From positions 1 to 7,770 of the forward strand of contig JBMOEX010000094.1 in NCBI GenBank assembly GCA_049314535.1: 7,770 nucleotides of DNA, in the 5' to 3' direction. The notes beneath the pieces are model-generated. The model was not told the DNA's origin, made no database searches, and was given only the letters and a program-made list of their open reading frames with translations. The position numbers were made by a program, and so were the translations under genes. Source of the DNA: LMEP-6097 sp049314535 (GTDB lineage: Bacteria; Cyanobacteriota; Vampirovibrionia; LMEP-6097). Below, one piece after another: positions 1 to 4,356 of this stretch (position 1 is the first letter of the stretch; each line of letters begins with the position of its first letter).

Positions 1-641
1 CCAGTGTAAGAATAGACAGATAAATAAGGAATGTTCATTCCCATGATTTTTGGTAGATTCCCACTAACAGCAGCCTTAAATACATTTAGTATCGCAAAAG
101 GCAGATTGTTCATTTTCATAGCACCAAGAAAATTAGAAACTGACCCTAAAGCAATAGAGCCACGATAACCTATTTTGCCGAGTTTGCTTAAGATTCCACT
201 TGGGCGCACTAAGCCAGTTAAGCTTCCGAATAAAGCCATTTGGCTCATTACCGTTGTGACTATTTTTTTTACAGGAGAATCTTTCTCAGCGTAAGCGATT
301 ATTCCTTTTTGTAATATTGGTGCGAATTGAAAAACTTTAAGGAAGTTATCGAATATAGTGTTTTCCTGTTGTGCAGGGTTTTGTTTTTTAGATATTTCTG
401 CTTGAAGTTGTTGAACTAGTTGGCCACCAGTTCCCGCAGTGCTGCCTTCATCTCCCGTTCCAGCAGTGCTGTGTAGATCTTTCGTCGTGGCAAGATTTGA
501 GGAATTTAAGTCCTGTGGTATGTGAGAAACAGAGGTTTCCACATTGTGTTTATCCTGTCCTACGGCCGTAGATGTACTAAGATCTGCTTTAATTGCTGAC
601 GGGATACATCGTGAGATGCCGTCCAGTGTGGTCGATTCCAA
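1..641 (-). CDS. Unrecognised protein, N-terminal 213 residues (C-terminus outside window)
   Basis: The frame is open from 641 to the left edge. An in-frame TAA lies three codons upstream, at 648-650. The only plausible start is the TTG at 639-641, with GAGGA at 651-655 nine bases before it; the next in-frame ATG is residue 132. Residues 1-95 are polar and low-complexity (Ser, Thr, Gly, Gln), with a doubled STAGTG unit at residues 58-63 and 67-72 separated by DEG. Residues 96-213 are moderately hydrophobic and rich in Gly, Leu, Ile and Met. They have short amphipathic or possibly membrane-associated stretches near 127-145 and 160-175, but no convincing N-terminal signal peptide. The profile suggests a disordered N-terminal half joined to a membrane- or partner-binding region. 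I do not recognise a family and assign no function. The gene probably has its own promoter at 698-726. Confidence 0.7.
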   Translation of the reverse strand, partial: MESTTLDGISRCIPSAIKADLSTSTAVGQDKHNVETSVSHIPQDLNSSNLATTKDLHSTAGTGDEGSTAGTGGQLVQQLQAEISKKQNPAQQENTIFDNFLKVFQFAPILQKGIIAYAEKDSPVKKIVTTVMSQMALFGSLTGLVRPSGILSKLGKIGYRGSIALGSVSNFLGAMKMNNLPFAILNVFKAAVSGNLPKIMGMNIPYLSVYSYT

Positions 642-650
642 TCGAACTTA

Positions 651-655
651 TCCTC
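651..655 (-). promoter_or_regulatory. Shine-Dalgarno site for the TTG-started partial gene
   Basis: On the minus strand this reads GAGGA, nine bases before the TTG at 639-641. It decides the start, because no ATG occurs in frame until residue 132. Confidence 0.55.
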
Positions 656-664
656 AAATTGTTG

Positions 665-680
665 ATAATTTCTAAATTAT
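665..680. repeat. AT-only inverted repeat in the leader of the partial gene
   Basis: ATAATTT (665-671) and AAATTAT (674-680) form a perfect 7-base inverted repeat around CT. It lies between the predicted transcription start and the Shine-Dalgarno site of the partial gene. With no GC pairs any hairpin would be weak. It could also be a protein-binding site. Confidence 0.3.
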
Positions 681-697
681 TAATTTATTTATAATCT

Positions 698-726
698 AGT
701 ATAGCTAAATCTTAACTAACTTGCAA
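698..726 (-). promoter_or_regulatory. Candidate sigma70-type promoter for the partial gene
   Basis: On the minus strand, TTGCAA (721-726) and TATACT (698-703) are separated by exactly 17 bases. These match the -35 consensus at 4 of 6 and the -10 consensus at 5 of 6. Transcription would begin near 691, leaving a leader of about 50 bases. The -35 box lies in the last codons of the PAP2 gene, so the promoter would let the partial gene be expressed apart from the glycosyltransferase-PAP2 unit. Confidence 0.5.
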
Positions 727-1191
727 AAAAATATATAAGTACAGAATGCCAAAGCCCCAGCCTGCACAAATGTCATATATATCATGCACTTTTAGATAAA
801 GTCTCGATAGACCAAGTAAAAATGGAACCGTGGCCAAGGCGATTTTAGCTACTATATTAAAGTCGAAAAAAAGACAAATCCCTAAATATGTTACCGTGGA
901 CATAAAGGCATGACCAGAAGGCAAGCTGTAGCCTTTTACGTGAACTTTTGCGTGCTCTTTAGGGGGGCGTGATTTTTTAATAGTGTTTTTAAGTATCAGA
1001 TTTAGCCCATAGCCCATAGCCCAAACTAGGGCAAGCTTTAAGCCGATATAAGTATCTACGAAAGCTATTAAAGCACTGATTAAAAGAAACTGCGGGAATA
1101 CATTTCCCGTAAGAGTGAATAATCTGATAACTTTTCTTATCCAGTAGTCTTTACTGTGCAGCTCTCGCGGAGCTTCATTTTTTTCTATCAA
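712..1191 (-). CDS. PAP2-family membrane phosphatase (159 aa)
   Basis: This is a small integral-membrane phosphatase of the type 2 phosphatidic acid phosphatase superfamily. All three signature motifs are intact: K68-x6-R75-P76, PSGH at 91-94, and S129-R130-x5-H136-x3-D140. The two histidines and the aspartate form the family's phosphohistidine-based catalytic centre. About four or five hydrophobic segments can be seen, near 34-46, 48-66, 96-110, 112-128 and 141-157, so it is shorter than classical six-helix members. Family members hydrolyse lipid phosphates or pyrophosphates such as phosphatidate, phosphatidylglycerophosphate or undecaprenyl pyrophosphate; the substrate cannot be read here. 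The start is TTG at 1189-1191, overlapping the glycosyltransferase TGA and preceded by GGAGGT. The overlap suggests translational coupling and a shared role in envelope lipid or lipid-linked glycan metabolism, which is inference. Confidence 0.9.
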   Translation of the reverse strand: MIEKNEAPRELHSKDYWIRKVIRLFTLTGNVFPQFLLISALIAFVDTYIGLKLALVWAMGYGLNLILKNTIKKSRPPKEHAKVHVKGYSLPSGHAFMSTVTYLGICLFFDFNIVAKIALATVPFLLGLSRLYLKVHDIYDICAGWGFGILYLYIFLQVS

Positions 1192-2174
1192 TGAAAACCT
1201 CCAAGGAATTTCGTTACCAGCTCTTTATTAAAAGCACTTAAGTAGCAGCAGAGTCGCAGAACAATAAAGCGAGGGTCTATTAATCTTAAAGTATTTTTAT
1301 TAAGCGAAATCTTTAATTTTTCTTGAGCTGTTTTAGAATCTCCAGCTATTAAGTACCAGTAAGCGATACGCAAATAAGCTAAGCTGTAAGCTTCCTGTGT
1401 AGAGGCTTTGAAACTTTCTTTATCAAGATCAAGAAAGTTTAAGAACTCAGCATGTTCTAAAAGAAATTCCTGGGTATTAGCATCTAAGACCTTTACAGTA
1501 ACTTCCTCTATGCGAGAGGCTTTTACATTTTTTACCGACTGCTGAGGGTGCAGGCGATAATTCCCAAGAGCTTCTTTAATATGATGGAATTTACCGCAGC
1601 GAGATAATCTTAACCAAAAATCCCAGTCTTCATAAGGAATAAAATCAGTGACTTGCTCGTCGATATTTTTCAACACAGAAGCTCTGATCATCGGCGTTAC
1701 GGAGGGAATGAAATTTCTCATCAAAAGATGTTTATAGATTAAACCAGAGTAACCTTCTTGCTGCCTAGCAGCATTTTTCAGAGGTTTATTCTCTGGATCT
1801 ATTCTGTTTACAGGAGCGTAGCAGAGAATTATCTCTGGGTCATTCTCCATTACAGCTAACTGTGTTTCTAATTTATGCGGCAGCCAAGTATCGTCAGAAT
1901 CTACTAAACATACATATTTGCCGTTAGCTTTAGAAATGCCATGGGTTCTAGCTACAGCTCTTTCTGAGTTGTTTTGGTAAAAGTATTTAATGCGAGAGTC
2001 TTTCTCTGAATAGCTTTTAAGAATTTCAGCAGTATTATCCTTGCTGCCATCATCTATAAATATCACTTCGAAGTTACTGTAAGTCTGAGCTAGTATGCTA
2101 TCTAGGTTATAGGCTATATATTTAGCTTGGTTGTAGCTAGGAATTACTATAGAGATTAGGGGGGATGCCAGCAT
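1188..2174 (-). CDS. Family 2 glycosyltransferase (GT-A fold, 328 aa)
   Basis: This is a sugar transferase that uses a nucleotide-sugar donor and probably acts at the cytoplasmic face of the membrane on an envelope or lipid-linked acceptor. The N-terminal GT-A domain shows ISIVIPSYNQ (residues 7-16), the nucleotide-binding DDGS (41-44) and the metal-binding D-S-D-D at 92-95. The likely catalytic-base segment Y-E-D-W-D-F-W is at 181-187, followed by YRLHPQQ at 206-212, common in this family. Residues about 258-313 look helical and TPR-like. No transmembrane anchor is evident. The ATG at 2172-2174 is the natural start just before the first strand, but no Shine-Dalgarno precedes it. The gene leads a two-gene unit with the overlapping PAP2 phosphatase and diverges from the VOC gene across a 49-base gap. 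Donor and acceptor are unknown. Confidence 0.9.
   Translation of the reverse strand: MLASPLISIVIPSYNQAKYIAYNLDSILAQTYSNFEVIFIDDGSKDNTAEILKSYSEKDSRIKYFYQNNSERAVARTHGISKANGKYVCLVDSDDTWLPHKLETQLAVMENDPEIILCYAPVNRIDPENKPLKNAARQQEGYSGLIYKHLLMRNFIPSVTPMIRASVLKNIDEQVTDFIPYEDWDFWLRLSRCGKFHHIKEALGNYRLHPQQSVKNVKASRIEEVTVKVLDANTQEFLLEHAEFLNFLDLDKESFKASTQEAYSLAYLRIAYWYLIAGDSKTAQEKLKISLNKNTLRLIDPRFIVLRLCCYLSAFNKELVTKFLGGFH
1197..1202 (-). promoter_or_regulatory. Strong Shine-Dalgarno site for the TTG-started PAP2 gene
   Basis: The minus strand reads GGAGGT, five bases before the TTG at 1189-1191, inside the final codons of the glycosyltransferase. It supports the TTG start; the first internal Met is residue 60, which would remove much of the membrane region. 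Confidence 0.7.
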
Positions 2175-2202
2175 TGAAGGTGCAGTGATCTAAATATCTT
2201 AG

Positions 2203-2230
2203 CTTATAGTTATAATTAGATTAGTGAAAA
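2203..2230 (-). promoter_or_regulatory. Possible promoter for the glycosyltransferase-PAP2 unit
   Basis: On the minus strand, TTTTCA (2225-2230) and TATAAG (2203-2208) are 16 bases apart, matching consensus at 4 of 6 and 5 of 6. The -35 box overlaps the first codons of the divergent VOC gene, and the two -10 boxes are almost adjacent, so the promoters could compete. It rests on consensus matching alone in AT-rich DNA. Confidence 0.25.
2211..2216 (+). promoter_or_regulatory. Consensus -10 box directly upstream of the VOC gene
   Basis: A perfect TATAAT lies seven bases before the GTG at 2224. No good -35 box lies 16-18 bases upstream. Transcription from this box would begin at about 2223-2224, on the start codon itself, which predicts a leaderless or near-leaderless mRNA. 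The absence of any Shine-Dalgarno before 2224 fits that. Confidence 0.4.
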
Positions 2231-2676
2231 TTCGCTATGCACATACAAATATTATTACTAAAGATTGGAAGAAATTAGCGACTTTCTATCAGGATGTTTT
2301 TGCTTGTGTGCCAGTTCCACCAGAAAGAAAACTAACAGGATCTTGGTTAGAGCAAGGTACAGGGGTAAAGAATGCTTCACTAGATGGGGTGCATCTTAGA
2401 TTGCCTGGTCATGGTGAAAATGGTCCAACTTTAGAACTTTTCCAATACAGTGAGATGCTCGATAAATCTAGACCTCCACAAGCTAACAGAGAAGGCTATG
2501 GACATTTGGCATTTCAAGTTGATGATGTAGAGCAAATACTAAGTCAAGTAATAAATCATGGTGGTCAAGTAATTGGTGAGATAGTCAAACATGAAGTAAC
2601 AGATGTTGGATTGTTAACTTTTGTATATGTCACTGACCCCGAAGCTAACATCATCGAGTTGCAGAACTGGTCATAG
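2224..2676 (+). CDS. VOC-superfamily (glyoxalase I-like) metalloenzyme (150 aa)
   Basis: This is a single-chain member of the vicinal oxygen chelate superfamily, which includes lactoylglutathione lyases, dioxygenases, epimerases and bleomycin-resistance proteins. Two beta-alpha-beta-beta-beta modules can be traced: residues about 4-75, then about 91-148. The expected metal ligands are visible as H7 (YAHTNI), E71 (LELF), H94 (GYGHLAFQVDD) and E145 (NIIELQ). This H/E/H/E pattern matches E. coli-type glyoxalase I, so a divalent-metal isomerase or lyase acting on a methylglyoxal-type adduct is possible, although the substrate cannot be fixed. The GTG start at 2224 places the first strand at the normal distance. 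There is no Shine-Dalgarno; a TATAAT lies seven bases upstream. It probably acts in the cytoplasm. The next gene on this strand begins about 160 bases downstream. Confidence 0.85.
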   Translation: MKIRYAHTNIITKDWKKLATFYQDVFACVPVPPERKLTGSWLEQGTGVKNASLDGVHLRLPGHGENGPTLELFQYSEMLDKSRPPQANREGYGHLAFQVDDVEQILSQVINHGGQVIGEIVKHEVTDVGLLTFVYVTDPEANIIELQNWS

Positions 2677-2838
2677 ACGTAGGTGTAATGATGAGTTTTA
2701 TTGTCATTTCGCACCCTCCAGATGAAAAACCATAAAAAGGTTTTAAACGCTAATTATAGCCCTGATTCAAAATTAACTTTTCTGGGGAAAAATGACCCCT
2801 TAAAATTTCTGATCAAATTTTTTAAAATTATTTTTACT
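2677..2838. other. Intergenic stretch with three short inverted repeats
   Basis: Three inverted repeats follow the VOC stop codon. AAAACC/GGTTTT is at 2726-2731 and 2739-2744. GGGG/CCCC is at 2784-2787 and 2796-2799, with a flanking TTTT/AAAA. AAAATTT/AAATTTT is at 2802-2808 and 2815-2821, followed by two more T. The last could be a weak terminator for the VOC gene, but its stem has no GC pairs. A 14-codon ORF (2691-2735) with an AGGTG five bases upstream also lies here; I do not call it a gene. The frame of the next gene stays open through this stretch to a TTG at 2701, but the codon mix and the inverted repeats make it look untranslated. Confidence 0.4.
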
Positions 2839-3096
2839 ATGGATTATAGCCATCAAATAAATTTTAAAAAAAGGAAAGTTCGTAAAAGAGATTATGATGG
2901 CTTTAATTTTTCTGATTCGGCAACCCTGCTTTTTGCAACAGCTTTGTTAACTCCTTTTGGTGAATCCATGAAGATGTATTTGCTTGGAATGCCTGCTGAT
3001 CTTGATATGTCTAATTTTATTTATATAGTTTCAGGATTTATTTTGGGACTAATAGTTATACTTTTGAGGGTTTGTTACAATGGGAGAGTAAGATGA
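2839..3096 (+). CDS. Small predicted membrane protein A (85 aa)
   Basis: The family is not recognised. From the ATG at 2839 the protein has a strongly basic N-terminus (residues 9-18 are almost all Lys or Arg). A first hydrophobic segment is near 28-48, then a short loop with the acidic D54-L-D56, then a clear transmembrane helix at about 60-77 and a basic tail. The positive-inside rule would put both ends in the cytoplasm, giving a hairpin topology. The frame is open further upstream, so starts at ATG 2722 (124 aa) or TTG 2701 (131 aa) cannot be excluded. None of the three has a Shine-Dalgarno site. I prefer 2839 because the preceding sequence looks intergenic. The gene is coupled to the next by an ATGA overlap (3093-3096). 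No function is assigned. Confidence 0.6.
   Translation: MDYSHQINFKKRKVRKRDYDGFNFSDSATLLFATALLTPFGESMKMYLLGMPADLDMSNFIYIVSGFILGLIVILLRVCYNGRVR
3083..3086 (+). promoter_or_regulatory. Shine-Dalgarno site for small membrane protein B
   Basis: GGAG six bases before the ATG at 3093, inside the last codons of protein A. Its ideal spacing is the main evidence that the 41-residue ORF is translated, probably by coupling to protein A. Confidence 0.6.
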
Positions 3097-3218
3097 CTCA
3101 GGCAGATATACAGTTTTTAATTAGTGCTGTGCTTTTCGTAGCGGGAGCTTTTACGGTCTGTCTTTTTGAGCCGTTTTTAGATTATTTAGAAAATAAAAAG
3201 AATAGAGAAAACGCTTAG
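3093..3218 (+). CDS. Small single-pass membrane protein B (41 aa)
   Basis: This is an ORF of 41 codons whose ATG overlaps the TGA of protein A in the 4-base string ATGA and is preceded by GGAG at six bases. The product has a short polar N-terminus (MTQADIQ) and one hydrophobic helix at about residues 8-25. A charged tail, EPFLDYLENKK, follows. That is the typical shape of a small subunit or regulator that stays in the membrane. No family is recognised. The coupling implies that it is made in a fixed ratio with protein A and may bind it, which is inference. Its size means standard gene callers may skip it. Confidence 0.6.
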   Translation: MTQADIQFLISAVLFVAGAFTVCLFEPFLDYLENKKNRENA

Positions 3219-3263
3219 TGCAAACCTGCTTCTGGCTGAACTTGTGCATCCATACTATCAACA

Positions 3264-3434
3264 ATGCTAAATCCTGAGCTTAAATCTATAATCGTCTGCC
3301 TGATTATGTTAGGTGGATTCCTTTATGGCATATTATTTCTTTTTTGGTTAAACTATAAAGCTAAAAAGATTCGAGGAGAACTCGATCCGTCTCGTTCCTT
3401 TTTACAAAATTTTTTTTATATTGATCCAATTTAG
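3264..3434 (+). CDS. Small single-pass membrane protein C (56 aa)
   Basis: This ORF begins at ATG 3264, with an in-frame TGA upstream at 3237-3239 that rules out a longer form with any standard start. Residues 9-29 form a clear hydrophobic helix ending in L-F-W-L, followed by a basic K-A-K-K-I-R segment and a polar tail. This is a single-pass protein with the C-terminus likely in the cytoplasm. There is no Shine-Dalgarno; a -10-like CATACT (3251-3256) sits seven bases before the ATG. The ORF follows protein B by 45 bases and its last four bases overlap the end of the convergent spermidine synthase gene. The likely terminator of that gene lies within it, so part of the sequence is constrained from the other strand. 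Not recognised; it could still be a chance ORF. Confidence 0.45.
   Translation: MLNPELKSIIVCLIMLGGFLYGILFLFWLNYKAKKIRGELDPSRSFLQNFFYIDPI
3363..3387 (-). terminator. Intrinsic terminator for the spermidine synthase gene
   Basis: Reading the minus strand, GAT-CGAG pairs with CTCG-A-ATC across the loop TTCTC. This gives a 7-base-pair stem with one bulged A, directly followed by TTTTT (the A run at 3363-3367). It lies 44 bases past the TAA at 3431-3433. The position and the T tract are what a rho-independent terminator needs. It falls inside the opposite-strand ORF of protein C. Confidence 0.6.
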
Positions 3435-4246
3435 ATAAACTCCCCTAAATCTAAATTCTTTTTATTTACAATAGCCTCACCCGCAGCAGTATAAGAGCAA
3501 ATCACCCCAGGGTAAACCAGCATCGGTGCATAAAAAGTATGCACTTCGGGAAATACCTTAGCAAGATTCTTTTGAGCCTTTTCTAATTCATCTTTTTGGA
3601 AGAAAGGTGAACCAGACTGAGCGCAGAATATCCCGTGAGCTTTCATCGTACGTTTTACTTTTTTATAAAAATCTTCTTCTATAAGTCCAGCAGCGAAGCC
3701 TACGGGGTCAGTGGAATCACAGAGTATTAAATCAAAGTATTCTTCTGGACTGGTTTCTATAAACTTAAGGGCATCTTCACATCTTAAATCTAATTTAGGA
3801 TGATTTAAAGCAGAAGCTACTTTAGGAAAGAATTTGCGAGAAGCATTTATGACTTCTTCATCTATCTCGACCATAGTTACTGTATTAATGTGCTTTTCAT
3901 ATTTTTTAAAGAGGTCTCTAACTGTGCCGCCGTCGCCGCCGCCGATTACTAAAATATTTAAATTATGGGCATATTGCGGAACTCCATTTCCCGCATTTTC
4001 ACAAGCAGTGCCATTATCCAAGACATTCTGCATACCATAACTAGTAAGAGCGTGATGATACATATGTTCATCTAAGTCGCTCAACATCAGGACTCCATCC
4101 AGTGCCATAACAGTACCAAAATGTGGGTTTTTAAAAATGAAGATCTCTTGATATTCACTCTGTTTTTTCAGTAAAACTTCAGAGACCTTAAGAGTTAATC
4201 CTTGATTATCTTTACATATTTCCGAAAACCAAGTCTCATTAGGCAT
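3431..4246 (-). CDS. speE: Spermidine synthase-like polyamine aminopropyltransferase (271 aa)
   Basis: This enzyme transfers an aminopropyl group from decarboxylated S-adenosylmethionine to a diamine, classically putrescine to spermidine, in the cytoplasm. An N-terminal beta-rich domain includes S30-x-Y32-Q33 and D57-L-D-E-H-M-Y-H (57-64). The Rossmann domain has the nucleotide-binding GGGDGG (102-107), V-E-I-D (126-129), E157-D158-A and the catalytic D177-S-T-D-P motif. The segment A-Q-S-G-S-P-F-F at 209-216 corresponds to the E. coli AQNG region. Relative to E. coli SpeE there is an extra stretch of roughly 14 residues around 76-94, just before the SAM-binding strand. H65 sits where YHE usually has its glutamate. 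The start ATG has no proper Shine-Dalgarno; a -10-like TAAAAT ends eight bases upstream. It lies 110 bases after the PEP carboxylase homologue, so co-transcription is possible but not shown. No speD or arginine decarboxylase gene is in view. Confidence 0.88.
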   Translation of the reverse strand: MPNETWFSEICKDNQGLTLKVSEVLLKKQSEYQEIFIFKNPHFGTVMALDGVLMLSDLDEHMYHHALTSYGMQNVLDNGTACENAGNGVPQYAHNLNILVIGGGDGGTVRDLFKKYEKHINTVTMVEIDEEVINASRKFFPKVASALNHPKLDLRCEDALKFIETSPEEYFDLILCDSTDPVGFAAGLIEEDFYKKVKRTMKAHGIFCAQSGSPFFQKDELEKAQKNLAKVFPEVHTFYAPMLVYPGVICSYTAAGEAIVNKKNLDLGEFI

Positions 4247-4253
4247 AATCTCT

Positions 4254-4282
4254 ATTTTAGTATTTTACAGATCGCCGCACAA
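4254..4282 (-). promoter_or_regulatory. Candidate promoter for speE
   Basis: On the minus strand, TTGTGC (4277-4282) and TAAAAT (4254-4259) are 17 bases apart. The -10 is seven bases before the ATG at 4244-4246, so a transcript would start on or next to the start codon. A second TAAAAT at 4262-4267 is an alternative and would leave a leader of about eight bases. The evidence is consensus matching alone. Confidence 0.35.
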
Positions 4283-4307
4283 CTAGGGACTTCTCCTAAT
4301 CTTTAAT

Positions 4308-4334
4308 TTCTGCGCTTGCACTGTGCATTCTGCG
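4308..4334. repeat. Direct repeats flanking a palindrome between the PEPC homologue and speE
   Basis: TTCTGCG occurs at 4308-4314 and again at 4328-4334, exactly 20 bases apart (about two helical turns). Between them lies the near-perfect palindrome TGCAC-T-GTGCA (4317-4327). The layout is reminiscent of an operator, and it sits upstream of the speE promoter candidate. It could alternatively be part of the 3' end of the PEPC mRNA, but no T tract follows on the minus strand. Confidence 0.4.
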
Positions 4335-4356
4335 TTAATCTAAATTGTTTATTAAA

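Noticed and set aside
2691..2735. 14-codon ORF after the VOC gene with AGGTG five bases upstream
   Set aside because: Too short to support, no codon signal, and no regulatory logic such as attenuation is apparent.
2701..2838. Upstream extension of small membrane protein A to TTG 2701 or ATG 2722
   Set aside because: Neither start has a Shine-Dalgarno, codons such as CTC, CCC and GGG are out of keeping with neighbours, and three inverted repeats lie here. Kept as an alternative only.
3926..3948. GC-rich GCC-type triplet run
   Set aside because: It is the run of glycine codons for the conserved GGGDGG motif of speE, not a repeat element.
3834..4040. Plus-strand ORF of 68 codons
   Set aside because: It lies wholly inside speE on the opposite strand, over the highly conserved SAM-binding region, and has no Shine-Dalgarno or domain; a shadow frame.
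4283..4292. AGGAG on the minus strand between the PEPC homologue and speE
   Set aside because: It is not followed by a start codon of any worthwhile ORF, and the speE frame has an in-frame TAA between it and the ATG.
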